DNA of 64,000 nt from Mycolicibacterium nivoides (GCF_003855255.1 NZ_CP034072.1:2905906-2969905), one strand, 5' to 3'; positions 35,861-45,408 are shown, counted from the stretch's first letter. The notes: a model not told the origin generated them from the letters alone. Numbers and translations are program-made.

Positions 35861-37891
35861 CTACACGGCGCCACTTCTGCCGTCTGGCGGTTCACCACCC
35901 AGCGAGACAGCAAGCTCTCCGACCGTCGTGACGGGCAGGTCGCACACCGTGCCGCGACAGACATAGGCGGCATCGGTGCCGTCCACGCGATCGCGCCCGG
36001 TGAGCAGTTCCGAGGAGTCGACTTCACCGCCGACCACCAGCGCCCCACCCGGCGCCAGCCGGCGCGCGGCGGCCAACAGCGGTGACGCCGGATCGCCCGC
36101 GACTGCGATCTGGATCGGACCGCGGACCTGCGCCTCGGCGACCGCGAGCCAGTGCCCGCCGGAGCGGGCCGCGCGCGCGAGGATCGGCGAGGCCGACGAC
36201 AGCGTCGCCTGTGCCGCATCCACGTAGCGCGAGGACCCCGTCAGGTACCCCGCGAGCTGCAGCGCCTCGGCGATCAGGGAGGCACCCGACGGCGTCGCAC
36301 CGTCAATCGGGTCGGCGGGACGCACCATGAGCTTCTCGGCGTCATCGGCGGTGTCGAACCAGCGCCCGGGCTGATCCGGGTCGGCAAAATGTTCGAGCGC
36401 GAGGTCCACCAGGCGAACCGCCTCGGGCAATCCGAATCCGGTGAGCTGGTAGAGCGTCAGCAATGCGGTGGCCAGCGCCGCATGATCCTCGAGGATCGCC
36501 GCGCTCGCCCCGACCTGGCCGCCCAGACTGGCGCGGCGCAGCCGGCCGTCCACCATGTGCAGATCCAGCAGCCGGCGCGCGCATTCGAGTGCCGCGGAAA
36601 GGAATTCGGGCCGCTCCAGCGCCACCGAGGCTTCGGCCAGCGCGGTGATGGCCAGGCCGTTCCACGCGGTCACCACCTTGTCGTCGCGCGCGGGCTGGGG
36701 TCGCAGCGCGCGGGCCGCGGACAACGCCGCCCGCACCGATTCGAAGCGGGCTTCGTCGTCGGGATCGCGGTGCAGTTGCAGCACCGAGGCACCGTGATCG
36801 AATGTGCCGGCCTCGGTCACCCCGAAAAGCGAAGCCGCCCAAGCCCCGTCGTCATCGCCCAGTACCGCGCGCAGATCGGCCGGCGTCCACACGTAGGTCA
36901 AGCCTTCGCGCCCACCGGCGTCGGCGTCCAGCGACGAGGTGAACATTCCGCCGGCACCCAGGTCGGACACGATGAACGCGGCGGTCTCCTCAGTCACCTT
37001 GCGTGCCAACGGATCTCCGGTTCGACGCGCCAGGTGGGCATATGCCCGGAGCAGCAGCGCGTTGTCGTACAGCATCTTCTCGAAGTGCGGTACCACCCAG
37101 TGCGGGTCGACGCTGTAGCGGGCGAATCCCCCGGCCAACTGGTCGTAGATGCCGCCGCGGGCCATCGCCGAACAGGTGCGCTCCACAGCCGTGCGCGCCG
37201 GGGCGGATCCGGTGCGTTCATGGTGGCGCAGCAGCCCTTCCAACAACGCCGAGGGCGGGAACTTGGGCGCGCCGCCGAAGCCTCCGTAGGTCTCGTCCTC
37301 GTCGTGCAGCACCGCGGCCACCGCGTGGTCGCACAGTTCCGGCCCCACCGGCGCCCCGCCGCCGGGCAGCCCCGCGGACATCGAACGCAGCTCGGTCGCG
37401 ATCTGATCCGAGGCCCGCTCGACCTCGTCGCGCCGGTCCCGCCAGGTTTCGGCGACTGCGTCCAACAGTTGCAGGAACCCGAGCTTCGGGTAGTACGTGC
37501 CGCAGAAGAACGGCCGGCCCTCGGGAGTCAGGAAGCAGGTCATCGGCCAGCCGCCCTGCCCGGTCAGCGCCACGGTGGCATTCATGTACACCGCGTCCAG
37601 GTCCGGACGCTCCTCGCGGTCGACCTTGATGCAGACGAATCCGTCGTTGAGCACGGCGGCCACGTCGGCGTCTTCGAACGACTCATGCGCCATCACATGG
37701 CACCAATGACATGCCGCGTAGCCGATGGACAGCAGAATGGGGACGTCCCGCGAGGCGGCTTCCGCGAGCGCCTCGGGCGTCCACTCTCGCCAGTGCACCG
37801 GATTGTCGGCGTGCTGGCGGAGGTACGGGCTGGTGGACCCGCCGAGCGTGTTAGCCGCCACCCTGCTCACGTGTCTGACCCCGGTGGTCAT
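35861..37891 (-). CDS. Thioredoxin-domain DUF255/YyaL-family protein (Rv1084-like)
   Basis: A 676-residue protein: N-terminal thioredoxin-like DUF255 domain with NPVHWREWTPEAL and the CHWCHVM motif (Cys61, Cys64), then a six-hairpin-glycosidase-like helical barrel (GGFARYSVDPHWVVPHFEKMLYDNALLLRAYAH, TAWNGLAITALAEAS). Function unproven. It overlaps the end of the Rv1083-like gene: starts at 37891 (ATG), 37870 (GTG) and 37861 (GTG) are all possible, the last overlapping by 11 bp. ATG is chosen provisionally. Confidence 0.9.
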   Translation of the reverse strand: MTTGVRHVSRVAANTLGGSTSPYLRQHADNPVHWREWTPEALAEAASRDVPILLSIGYAACHWCHVMAHESFEDADVAAVLNDGFVCIKVDREERPDLDAVYMNATVALTGQGGWPMTCFLTPEGRPFFCGTYYPKLGFLQLLDAVAETWRDRRDEVERASDQIATELRSMSAGLPGGGAPVGPELCDHAVAAVLHDEDETYGGFGGAPKFPPSALLEGLLRHHERTGSAPARTAVERTCSAMARGGIYDQLAGGFARYSVDPHWVVPHFEKMLYDNALLLRAYAHLARRTGDPLARKVTEETAAFIVSDLGAGGMFTSSLDADAGGREGLTYVWTPADLRAVLGDDDGAWAASLFGVTEAGTFDHGASVLQLHRDPDDEARFESVRAALSAARALRPQPARDDKVVTAWNGLAITALAEASVALERPEFLSAALECARRLLDLHMVDGRLRRASLGGQVGASAAILEDHAALATALLTLYQLTGFGLPEAVRLVDLALEHFADPDQPGRWFDTADDAEKLMVRPADPIDGATPSGASLIAEALQLAGYLTGSSRYVDAAQATLSSASPILARAARSGGHWLAVAEAQVRGPIQIAVAGDPASPLLAAARRLAPGGALVVGGEVDSSELLTGRDRVDGTDAAYVCRGTVCDLPVTTVGELAVSLGGEPPDGRSGAV

Positions 37892-38138
37892 CGGCGCGAT
37901 CGGGGTCCCCCTCGACGGTGCCTTCATCGGCCGCCTGATCGGGCTCGGGGTGTTCCCGGTCGAAGGACTCGGGCAGCTTGCGCAGGTGCCGGTTCATCGA
38001 CCAGACCAGCGCGAAGGTTCCGATCAGCAACGCCACCGTGATGAGCAGGCCGAGCGGGGTCGCCTTACCGAACTCCGGCCCGGTGTTTCGAGGCTCGTCG
38101 GCGAGCAGTGTGATCACTGCGGTCAAAGTGTCGATCAT
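37851..38138 (-). CDS. Small membrane protein (Rv1083-like)
   Basis: A 95-residue protein with one or two hydrophobic helices (about 27-48, [20 protein letters not shown]) and an acidic, low-complexity tail ([28 protein letters not shown]). Its ATG overlaps the mca stop by 4 bp (ATGA), and its end overlaps the start of the thioredoxin-domain gene, so mca, this gene and the next form a coupled operon, the same order as Rv1082-Rv1083-Rv1084. Function unknown. Confidence 0.82.
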   Translation of the reverse strand: MIDTLTAVITLLADEPRNTGPEFGKATPLGLLITVALLIGTFALVWSMNRHLRKLPESFDREHPEPDQAADEGTVEGDPDRADDHRGQTREQGGG

Positions 38139-39001
38139 TTCTCAATCCCGGTGAACAAATCGTCTTCCGGCAGGTTCACCGGCACACGCGACCGTGCCAA
38201 CTCGAACTCCTCCGTCGGCCAGAGTCGCTGCTGCCACTCGATCGGCGCGTGGAAGAAATCGCCTTTCGGGTCGATCTGGGTCGCATGTGCGCGCAGCGCA
38301 TCGTCGCGCTGGCTGAAGTACTCCGAGCATTCAACACGGGTGGTGACCCGGTTGGCGAATATGTCGTGATCGGGGTCCCAGTGCTCAAGCCATTTGCCGA
38401 AGGGGCCCTGCCGGCCATTCTTGGCAAACTCGTCCTGCAACAGCTGCATGCGCTGCCGCAGGAAGCCGTGGTTGTAGTAGAGCTTCGACACGCTCCACGG
38501 CGTGCCCGCCTCGGGGTACAGCCGGTAGTCGGCGGCCGCCTCGTAGGCCGCCACCGACACCTCGTGGCAGCGGATGTGATCGGGATGCGGGTAGCCACCG
38601 TTCTCGTCGTAGGTGGTCAGCACATGAGGCTGGAACTCCCGGATCACCCGGACCAGGCGGCTGACCGGCTCGGCGAGCGGCACACGCGCGAAACAGCCAT
38701 CCGGCAGCGGGGGCAGCGGGTCGCCCTCGGGCAGACCCGAGTCGACGAATCCCAGCCAGTGATGCTCGACGCCGAGGATCTCGGCCGCCTTGGCCATCTC
38801 GTCGCGGCGCACCTCGGTGATCCGGCCGTGCACCTCGGGGAGATCCATCGCCGGATTGAGAATGTCGCCGCGCTCACCACCGGTGAGCGTCACGACCATG
38901 ACGCGCACACCTTCAGCCGCATAGCGCGCGGTGGTTGCCGCCCCCTTGCTGGACTCGTCGTCCGGGTGGGCATGCACCGCCATCAACCGCAGTTCACTCA
39001 T
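38135..39001 (-). CDS. mca: Mycothiol S-conjugate amidase
   Basis: Cleaves mycothiol S-conjugates to a mercapturic acid and GlcN-Ins, a detoxification step particular to actinobacteria. The 288-residue protein has the zinc site AHPDDE (His12, Asp15), GGERGD, and [14 protein letters not shown] with the third ligand His. Length and the C-terminal [18 protein letters not shown] region match Mca (Rv1082) rather than the related deacetylase MshB. Divergent from the DUF4307 gene. Confidence 0.95.
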   Translation of the reverse strand: MSELRLMAVHAHPDDESSKGAATTARYAAEGVRVMVVTLTGGERGDILNPAMDLPEVHGRITEVRRDEMAKAAEILGVEHHWLGFVDSGLPEGDPLPPLPDGCFARVPLAEPVSRLVRVIREFQPHVLTTYDENGGYPHPDHIRCHEVSVAAYEAAADYRLYPEAGTPWSVSKLYYNHGFLRQRMQLLQDEFAKNGRQGPFGKWLEHWDPDHDIFANRVTTRVECSEYFSQRDDALRAHATQIDPKGDFFHAPIEWQQRLWPTEEFELARSRVPVNLPEDDLFTGIEK

Positions 39002-39112
39002 TTCGCTTTCATCTAACTACGGCGTCCTCTTACCTAATCCCTGTACCCAAGTCCTCGGCCCGCTCCCTGGGGTCCGGTGACGTATTTGCCTGGCCCTATA
39101 GTTCCAGTTCTG

Positions 39113-39535
39113 ATGATCGAACGCCCCGCCGCCCGCTACGGATCCCGCCAGATATCCCGCCGGACCCGGCGATGGATCACGTTCGCGCTGGTCGGACTGG
39201 TGGTGGCGGCGGGTGTGATCCTCGCGATCGTGGCCTTCCAGCGGTTGGGCACCGGCGAGGTGAAGGGCGAGCTCTCGGCCTACGAACTGGTCGACAACCA
39301 GACCGTGTCGGTGACGATCGGGGTGACCCGCCCCGACCCGTCGAAGCCTGTGGTGTGCATCGTTCGGGCCCGCTCGATCGACGGCAGCGAGACCGGCCGG
39401 CGGGAAGTCCTGGTCGGTCCGTCCGATCAGACGGTGGTACAGGTGACGACGGAAGTGAAATCCAGCCGACCCCCCGTGATCGGCGATGTCTACGGTTGCG
39501 GGACGGACGTGCCGTCTTACCTGGTAGCGCCCTGA
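39113..39535 (+). CDS. DUF4307 membrane-anchored protein (Rv1081c-like)
   Basis: A 140-residue protein with a basic N-terminus (RPAARYGSRQISRRTRRW), one transmembrane helix (about 22-43) and an extracytoplasmic beta-rich domain with two cysteines (VVCIVRAR, YGCGT) that could form a disulfide. Function unknown. ATG at 39113 is chosen; the frame extends only a few codons further. It precedes greA, with a 239-bp gap. Confidence 0.82.
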   Translation: MIERPAARYGSRQISRRTRRWITFALVGLVVAAGVILAIVAFQRLGTGEVKGELSAYELVDNQTVSVTIGVTRPDPSKPVVCIVRARSIDGSETGRREVLVGPSDQTVVQVTTEVKSSRPPVIGDVYGCGTDVPSYLVAP

Positions 39536-39774
39536 TTTTGCCGCCCGCAACAAACGACGAACAGCCATTACATGAAGATTCGTTGGCCGCTCGGTGGTAC
39601 GATTGTGCGATACACGGTTCCTCGCTGGGGCCGTGTATTGCTGCATTAGCACGCGATTAGGTGCTGACGCCCGCGGCAATACACGCAGCCAGTCCCCGGC
39701 CGGAAACAACGGACTTCGTACGCGAGGACGGCGCAACAGCGCCACAAGAGCAAGACAGACAGGAGCGCGAGAAC
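39536..39774. promoter_or_regulatory. greA leader region with a hairpin
   Basis: No gene is visible. An 8-bp inverted repeat ATACACGG (39610-39617) / CCGTGTAT (39631-39638) lies about 140 bp before the greA ATG, and CAATACACGC recurs near 39676. TACGAT at about 39599 could be a -10. AGGAG at 39761-39765 is the greA ribosome site. The long leader suggests the promoter lies well upstream. Confidence 0.4.
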
Positions 39775-40269
39775 ATGACCGACACACAGGTCACCTGGCT
39801 CACTCAGGAAGCATTCGACCGGTTGAAGGCGGAGCTGGATCAGCTGATCGCCAACCGGCCGGTGATCGCCGCCGAGATCAACGACCGTCGCGAAGAGGGC
39901 GATCTGCGCGAGAACGGTGGCTATCACGCCGCCCGCGAGGAGCAGGGCCAGCAGGAGGCCCGCATCCGCCAGCTGCAGGAGCTGCTCAACAACGCCAAGG
40001 TCGGTGAGGCACCCAAGCAGTCCGGTGTCGCGCTGCCCGGTTCGGTCGTCAAGGTCTACTACGACGACGACAAGAGCGACACCGAGACGTTCCTGATCGC
40101 CACCCGCCAGGAGGGCATCAGCGACGGCAAGCTCGAGGTGTACTCCCCCAACTCACCGCTGGGCAGTGCACTGATCGACGCCAAGGTCGGCGAGTCGCGC
40201 ACCTACACCGTGCCCAACGGCAACACCGTCAAGGTCACCCTGGTCAGCGCCGAGCCTTACCACGCCTGA
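39775..40269 (+). CDS. greA: Transcription elongation factor GreA
   Basis: Binds RNA polymerase and stimulates cleavage of backtracked transcripts. The 164-residue protein has the N-terminal coiled coil ([39 protein letters not shown]) with the acidic tip residues in EEGDLREN, and the C-terminal FKBP-like domain ending [17 protein letters not shown] at 39775 follows AGGAG. Corresponds to Rv1080c. Confidence 0.96.
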   Translation: MTDTQVTWLTQEAFDRLKAELDQLIANRPVIAAEINDRREEGDLRENGGYHAAREEQGQQEARIRQLQELLNNAKVGEAPKQSGVALPGSVVKVYYDDDKSDTETFLIATRQEGISDGKLEVYSPNSPLGSALIDAKVGESRTYTVPNGNTVKVTLVSAEPYHA

Positions 40270-40305
40270 CGGGACGGCCCGGGTCGAAGCACTACAGTCG
40301 GGGAA

Positions 40306-40977
40306 ATGGCGCAAATCGCCGAAGACCTGTTCTTGCTGTTGCTGGACAACGCGGCCGCGCAGCCCGGGCTCGACCGTAACCGCAGGGAGAAAGTCCTCAG
40401 CGCCGCGGTGTTGCTGGATCTGGCATACGCGTGCCGGATCCGTCCTGCCATGGCCGGCGAACCGATCGAGGCCGGTCGGCTGATCGCGCTCGCCGGCGAC
40501 TGGCCCGTCGATCCGGTCGGTGACCCCGCGTTCGAACTACTCCAACGCCGGCCGCTCGCGGCCGATACCGCGCTGGCCAAGCTGAGCAGGCACACCCAGA
40601 CCACGCTGGAACTGCATCTCGAGCGCCTCGGGCAGATCCGCCGAGTCCGCATGCCCGGCAAGGGCTTTCCGGGCAGGGCGGTCTACTGCTGGCCACTGAC
40701 CAACCGGGATCGGGTGAGCCAGACCCGTGCGGCCCTGCTTGCCGCGTTGTTCGACGGCCACAACCCGGTACCGGCGATCGCCGCGATCATCTGCCTGCTG
40801 CACGCGGTGGACGGCCTGGGCGCGGTCCTGAGCCTCAACGACCGGGGCTGGCGCTGGGTGCATGCCCGGTCGACCGAAATCGCCACGGGCATTTGGGTGG
40901 ACGAGACCGCGTCGTCACTGCCGGAGATGAATCTGGCGGTGACGACGTCGGCATTGCGTCCGGCCCTGATGGCCTAG
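40306..40977 (+). CDS. GPP34/GOLPH3-family protein
   Basis: A 223-residue helical protein of the Golgi-phosphoprotein-3-like family (IAEDLFLLLLDN at the start, VLLDLAYACRIR, then VRMPGKGFPGRAVYCWPL). Eukaryotic members bind phosphoinositides; actinobacterial members are numerous and of unknown role. It starts 36 bp after greA in the same direction and ends 12 bp from the convergent metB gene. Confidence 0.82.
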   Translation: MAQIAEDLFLLLLDNAAAQPGLDRNRREKVLSAAVLLDLAYACRIRPAMAGEPIEAGRLIALAGDWPVDPVGDPAFELLQRRPLAADTALAKLSRHTQTTLELHLERLGQIRRVRMPGKGFPGRAVYCWPLTNRDRVSQTRAALLAALFDGHNPVPAIAAIICLLHAVDGLGAVLSLNDRGWRWVHARSTEIATGIWVDETASSLPEMNLAVTTSALRPALMA

Positions 40978-40989
40978 CCGCCACGTGCC

Positions 40990-42144
40990 CTAGGACAGGG
41001 CCTGCTCCAGATCGGCCAGCAGATCGGCGGCATGCTCGATGCCCACCGACAGTCGCACCAGGTTGTCGGGCACCTCGAGCTGCGAACCCGCGGTCGACGC
41101 GTGGGTCATGGCGCCCGGGTACTCGATCAACGACTCCACCCCGCCGAGCGATTCGGCGAGAATGAAAAGCTCAGTACGCGAGCACAGTTCACGTGCGGCA
41201 CGAGGTCCGCCGCGCAGCTGCAGGCTCACCATGCCGCCGAAACCGGACATCTGCCGGGCCGCCACATCGTGGTTGGGGTGGCTGACCAGACCGGGATACA
41301 GCACGGTCTCGACCGCTGGGTGCCCGTCGAGGAATTCGGCGATCAGCGCGGCGTTTTCGCTGTGCTGACGCATCCGCAGCACCAGCGTCTTGAGTCCACG
41401 CATGGTCAGGTACGCGTCGAACGGTCCCGGCACCGCACCGGCGCCGTTCTGCAGGAACGCGAATGCCGCGTCCAGTTCCTCGTCGTTGGTCAGCAGGGCG
41501 CCGCCCACCACATCGGAGTGTCCACCGATGTACTTGGTGGTCGAGTGCAACACGATGTCGGCACCCAGCAGCAGCGGCTGCTGCAGCGCCGGGGAGGCAA
41601 ACGTGTTGTCCACCAACACTTTGACGCCCGAGGACGAGGCGATCTGCACGATCGCGGGGATGTCGGCAACGCTCAGCAGAGGGTTGGTCGGTGTCTCCAC
41701 CCAGATCAGCCGGGTGCGCGGGGTCAGCGCCGACCGCACCGCGTCGAGGTCGCTCAGCGGAACGGGGGTGTGGGTGATGCCCCACTGCGAGAACACCTTG
41801 TCGATGAGCCGGAACGTGCCGCCGTAGGCGTCGTCGGGGATCACCACATGATCGCCGGGCCGCAACACCGCGCGCAGCGCACAGTCGGTGGCGGCCATGC
41901 CCGAGCTGAACGCACGCCCGTAGGCGGCTTCCTCGACCGCGGCCAATGCCGCCTCCAGGGCCTGTCGCGTCGGGTTGCCGGTGCGGGCGTACTCGAATCC
42001 GCCCCGCAGGCCGCCGACGCCGTCCTGGGCGAAGGTCGAACTCGCGTAGATCGGGGTGTTGACGGCTCCGGTGCCCGGGTCGGGTCGGTAACCGGCGTGG
42101 ATGGCTTTTGTGGCCAGACCGTGCCACCTGCGCTGTTCACTCAT
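40990..42144 (-). CDS. metB: Cystathionine gamma-synthase
   Basis: PLP enzyme joining O-succinyl/O-acetyl-homoserine to cysteine, giving cystathionine for methionine synthesis. The 384-residue protein shows the Cys/Met-metabolism fold: YARTGNPTRQALEAALAAVE, FSSGMAATDCAL, VETPTNPLLSV, and the PLP-lysine motif HSTTKYIGGHSD. A gamma-lyase or O-acetylhomoserine sulfhydrylase could look similar, but synteny with Rv1079 next to cbs supports metB. Convergent with the GPP34 gene. Confidence 0.93.
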   Translation of the reverse strand: MSEQRRWHGLATKAIHAGYRPDPGTGAVNTPIYASSTFAQDGVGGLRGGFEYARTGNPTRQALEAALAAVEEAAYGRAFSSGMAATDCALRAVLRPGDHVVIPDDAYGGTFRLIDKVFSQWGITHTPVPLSDLDAVRSALTPRTRLIWVETPTNPLLSVADIPAIVQIASSSGVKVLVDNTFASPALQQPLLLGADIVLHSTTKYIGGHSDVVGGALLTNDEELDAAFAFLQNGAGAVPGPFDAYLTMRGLKTLVLRMRQHSENAALIAEFLDGHPAVETVLYPGLVSHPNHDVAARQMSGFGGMVSLQLRGGPRAARELCSRTELFILAESLGGVESLIEYPGAMTHASTAGSQLEVPDNLVRLSVGIEHAADLLADLEQALS

Positions 42145-42150
42145 AACGCG

Positions 42151-42174
42151 TCGAGCCTATCGGGGTGGGCTCGA
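42151..42174. terminator. Hairpin between TM2 gene and metB
   Basis: TCGAGCC (42151-42157) and GGCTCGA (42168-42174) form a 7-bp stem, extended by an imperfect GC pair set. It lies 54 bp beyond the TM2-gene stop and just before the metB start, both on the minus strand. No T-tract. Confidence 0.35.
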
Positions 42175-42227
42175 GCGCGCCCGGCCCACCACCTCGAACT
42201 CACGCGAGCGGTTGACGCTCCGACGGT

Positions 42228-42764
42228 TCAGCTGCGCAGCTTCCGGCCGTACTGGTCGGGAATCGATCGGGTGAACATCATCACCGAATCCACCAGGGCC
42301 CAGATTCCGACGCCGAGACAGATGAAGATTCCGACGATCAGCCACGACGTGACGATGCCGAGGATGGTCAGCCCCAACTGGATCGCACCGATGTTGGTGG
42401 AACCGATGTAGAAGCGCCCGACGCCCAAACCGCCCAGGAAGAACTGCAGGAGGCCGGCGGTGATGGCCGATTTGTCGGACAGCGGCTCACCGGTGAGCGG
42501 GTCACGACCGTATGGCGCCGACGGGTCGACGGGATAGGCACCGTAAGGCTGCGGCTGCCCCGGGTACCCCGGCGGCGGGCCCTGCGGCGGATACCCGGCC
42601 GGCGGACCCTGGGGCGCATACCCGCCGTACGGCGGAACCCCTTGCGGCGGCATGCCTTGCGGAGGTACACCCTGCGGCGGCGTGCCCTGCGGAGGAACAC
42701 CCTGGGGAGGTACGCCCTGCGGAGGCATCCCGTACATATCTCCGGGCTGATTTGGCATAGACAT
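42228..42764 (-). CDS. Proline-rich TM2-domain protein
   Basis: A 178-residue protein. Residues 10-80 are Pro/Gln/Gly-rich with a tandem five-residue unit PPQG(V/T/M) repeated about six times, then YPPQGPPPGYPGQ. From about residue 95 is a TM2 domain (SAITAGLLQFFLGGLGVGRFYIGSTNIGAIQLGLTILG... LGVGIWALVDSVMMF) with two helices. Such proteins sit in the membrane with a disordered cytosolic arm; the function is unknown. ATG at 42764 is chosen; an ATG at 42758 is close by. It occupies the place of pra (Rv1078) but is not clearly its orthologue. Confidence 0.82.
   Translation of the reverse strand: MSMPNQPGDMYGMPPQGVPPQGVPPQGTPPQGVPPQGMPPQGVPPYGGYAPQGPPAGYPPQGPPPGYPGQPQPYGAYPVDPSAPYGRDPLTGEPLSDKSAITAGLLQFFLGGLGVGRFYIGSTNIGAIQLGLTILGIVTSWLIVGIFICLGVGIWALVDSVMMFTRSIPDQYGRKLRS
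42635..42735. repeat. 15-bp tandem repeat coding PPQGx
   Basis: A degenerate 15-bp unit of the type GGAGGTACACCCTGC is repeated about six times in the TM2 gene, giving PPQGV/T/M in the protein. Copies differ mostly at third positions, as expected for an old in-frame expansion. Confidence 0.8.
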
Positions 42765-42835
42765 TGGGGCCACGACTTTCTCGAATACACCGAGCGGATG
42801 GGATCGGCAGGCTAGCTCACATGATGTCACGACCA

Positions 42836-42882
42836 CAACGCCCACGGCGCAGGCGTTTCTGCCCTGTGCGCCGTGGGCGTTG
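42836..42882. terminator. Perfect 16-bp hairpin between membrane gene and TM2 gene
   Basis: CAACGCCCACGGCGCA (42836-42851) and TGCGCCGTGGGCGTTG (42867-42882) pair perfectly around a 15-nt loop. It lies 12 bp beyond the stop of the membrane-protein gene at 42895 and upstream of the TM2 start. No T-tract. Confidence 0.75.
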
Positions 42883-42894
42883 AGTTCGGTTCTG

Positions 42895-43745
42895 TTACTG
42901 CGACAGCGCTGCCACCGGGCCGCCACTGAGCCGACGCCAGGCGTACACCTGGATCAGGAGGATCAGCGGGATCGCCACGATCAGGCCGAGCCCGCACGGG
43001 ATCGCGCCGACGATCGCGATGGCGAGCATCACGAGCACAGTGAGCAGCACCGTGCCGAAGTTGGGCTTCACGAGTTCGAAGCTCGCCTTGACCGCGTCGA
43101 CTGCCTTGAGATTGCGGTCCACTGCGGCGACCGTCGTGAACAGGAACAGCACACCGATGGCCACATCGGCGATGAAGGCCAGCGGCATGGTCAGGAACCA
43201 GAGCCCGGGCACGAAGACCGTCGGGAGCTGCAGCACGAAGTTGACCGCGAACGTGATCGCACCGACGATCACCGTCGCAAGGATCACGTTGGTGACATTG
43301 CGCGGCTTGAAGAACGATCCGATCGACACGGGCTGCCCATTGGCGATGTCGAGCAGACCCGCGGTGTAGGCCGCGGCGATCCACCCGGTGAGGATCAGCA
43401 TCACGATCCCCCCGACGAACATCACGATGGCGCCCGCCACGGAGAGATTGTTCGACGAGGCCGCGAAACTGAAGCCATCTTCATAGGTCTCGTAGGTACC
43501 GGTGGCCTCGGGCGACACCGCGGCTGCGATCAGCGTGATGACAACCCAGACGGCGGTTGACGCCGCCCCGAACACCAGACCCGGGACGATCAGCTCGACC
43601 GGATGCTTGAGGAACTTGTTCCACGCCCATGAGAACGCGTCACCGATGTTGTAGGGCGAGACGCCGAAGCCGGGGCCACCGGCGGGCGGGTAGCCCGGGG
43701 CCTGATGTCCGGGCGGCTCCCGGGCGGGGGCGGTTGATCGGTCAC
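42895..43745 (-). pseudogene. Proline-rich multi-pass membrane protein with apparent frameshift
   Basis: The last 227 codons (42895-43575) encode a protein with about five hydrophobic helices (VAGAIVMFVGGIVMLILTGWIAAAYTAGLLDIANG and onward), but no normal start for this frame exists upstream of the internal GTG at 43575, although it reads good protein there (PGFGVSPYNIGDAFSWAWNKFLKHPVELIVPGLVFG). A GTG at 43745 with AGGAG starts a proline-rich N-terminus (VTDQPPPPGS) in another frame. Adding one base in the C/G runs at about 43715-43732 joins the two into about 283 residues. Either a sequencing/assembly slip in a homopolymer or a true inactivating change. Confidence 0.65.
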
Positions 43746-44013
43746 GTCGAAAGCTCTCCTCATCTGCCGATAGCGCTCCGCGTACGGACGCTACTTTCTG
43801 CCAGCACCTAGATGTACAGACTGCTCCACAGGCAGATTACGCACCGTCAACCCCGTTTGACAGGTCAACACGAGCGCATTCGCCGGGCACAGCGGGACGG
43901 CTGTCGCCATGGGCGGTGATGGCTACTGAGTTTGCTAGCCCTAGGCCAGCTCACCCTAGCTGAGAAGTAGCTGGAGACAAGGTATTCCACGCGGCACGAG
44001 CACCGCGACGTGT
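43746..44013. other. Intergenic region between cbs and the frameshifted gene
   Basis: 268 bp with no supported gene. It should hold the promoter of the minus-strand membrane gene and the end of cbs. TAGCCCTAGG and CCCTAGCTGAG are locally self-similar near 43936-43961, but no hairpin of terminator quality is seen. Confidence 0.4.
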
Positions 44014-45408
44014 CTAGTGCCTGCCGCCGCCCTCGGAAAGGAAGCCGAGCAGATCGTGACGGGTGAGCACCCCGACGGGCTTGCCCTCCTCGACCACCAT
44101 CACCGCATCGCACTCACGCAGCGTCTTGGCCGCGGTCGAAACCAGCTCACCCGCACCGATGAGCGGCAACGGCGGGCTCATGTGCTCGGCGACGGCGTCG
44201 GCCAGCTTCGCCCGGCCCTCGAACACCGCGGACAGCAGTTCGCGCTCGGACACACTGCCCGCGACCTCGCCCGCCATCACCGGAGGCTCGGCGCCGACCA
44301 CCGGCATCTGCGAGACACCGTATTCACGGAGGATGCCGATCGCGTCGCGCACCGTCTCCGACGGGTGGGTGTGCACGAGGTCGGGCAGCGCCCCGGACTT
44401 GCCGCGCAGCACGTCGCCGACAGTCGACTGCTCGATCGAGCCGTCCAGCCGATTGCGCAGGAATCCGTAGGACGACATCCATGCGTCGTTGAAAATCTTT
44501 GAGAGATAACCGCGTCCGCCGTCGGGCAGCAGCACCACGACTACCGAGTCCGGGCCGGCCTTGCGGGCCACCTCGAGCGCGGCCACCACTGCCATGCCGC
44601 AGGATCCACCGACCAACAGCGCCTCTTCACGGGCCAGTCGACGGGTCATGTCGAACGAATCGGCGTCGGAGACCGCGATGATCTCGTCGGGCACCGAAGG
44701 GTCATAGGCCGACGGCCAGAAGTCTTCGCCGACACCTTCCACCAGGTACGGGCGGCCGGTCCCGCCCGAGTACACCGAGCCCTCCGGATCGGCGCCGATG
44801 ATCTTCACCTTCCCGTCCGATACCTCTTTGAGGTAGCGGCCGGTGCCCGTGATGGTGCCGCCGGTGCCGACGCCCGCCACGAAGTGCGTGACCGTGCCGT
44901 CGGTGTCGGCCCAGATCTCCGGACCCGTCGTCTCGTAGTGGCTTTCCGGACCCATCGGGTTGGAGTACTGGTCGGGCTTCCAGGCGCCGTCGATCTCCTC
45001 GACGAGACGGTTGGAGACGCTGTAGTAGCTGTCCGGGTGGTCCGGTGGCACCGCCGTCGGGCACACCACGACCTCGGCACCGTAGGCGCGCAACACATTC
45101 TGCTTGTCCTCGCTGACCTTGTCGGGGCAGACGAAGATGCACTTGTAACCGCGCGTCTGGGCCACGAGCGCCAGACCGACTCCGGTGTTGCCGGACGTCG
45201 GTTCGACGATCGTGCCGCCCGGCTTGAGCTCACCGCTGGCCTCGGCGGCGTCGATCATCTTGGCCGCGATGCGGTCCTTTGAGCTGCCACCGGGGTTCAG
45301 GTACTCGATCTTGGCCAGGACCACCCCCGAGCCTTCGGGGACAACTGAGTTCAGCTGGACCAGCGGGGTGTTGCCGATGAGCTCACTGATGTGCCTGGCG
45401 ATGCGCAT
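44014..45408 (-). CDS. cbs: Cystathionine beta-synthase
   Basis: PLP enzyme condensing serine and homocysteine to cystathionine, the reverse-transsulfuration entry to cysteine. The 464-residue protein has the catalytic fold with Lys44 in NPGGSSKDRIA, TSGNTGVGLALVAQ and the phosphate-binding GVGTGGTITG, followed by two C-terminal CBS domains (about 340-460). No N-terminal heme domain, as usual for bacteria. Next to lipU and metB, as Rv1077 is. lipU lies 29 bp upstream on the same strand. Confidence 0.95.
   Translation of the reverse strand: MRIARHISELIGNTPLVQLNSVVPEGSGVVLAKIEYLNPGGSSKDRIAAKMIDAAEASGELKPGGTIVEPTSGNTGVGLALVAQTRGYKCIFVCPDKVSEDKQNVLRAYGAEVVVCPTAVPPDHPDSYYSVSNRLVEEIDGAWKPDQYSNPMGPESHYETTGPEIWADTDGTVTHFVAGVGTGGTITGTGRYLKEVSDGKVKIIGADPEGSVYSGGTGRPYLVEGVGEDFWPSAYDPSVPDEIIAVSDADSFDMTRRLAREEALLVGGSCGMAVVAALEVARKAGPDSVVVVLLPDGGRGYLSKIFNDAWMSSYGFLRNRLDGSIEQSTVGDVLRGKSGALPDLVHTHPSETVRDAIGILREYGVSQMPVVGAEPPVMAGEVAGSVSERELLSAVFEGRAKLADAVAEHMSPPLPLIGAGELVSTAAKTLRECDAVMVVEEGKPVGVLTRHDLLGFLSEGGGRH

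Noticed and set aside
36152..38041. 629-codon plus-strand frame opposite the thioredoxin-domain gene
   Set aside because: It is an antisense shadow; the minus-strand gene has the CHWCHVM motif and full family length.
42635..42735. Possible non-coding satellite
   Set aside because: The 15-bp units are in frame and encode PPQGx of a TM2 protein.
42895..43575. Internal GTG at 43575 as the true start of the membrane protein
   Set aside because: Protein-like sequence with an aromatic/hydrophobic helix continues upstream in frame, and a better ribosome site lies at the GTG at 43745 in the adjacent frame.
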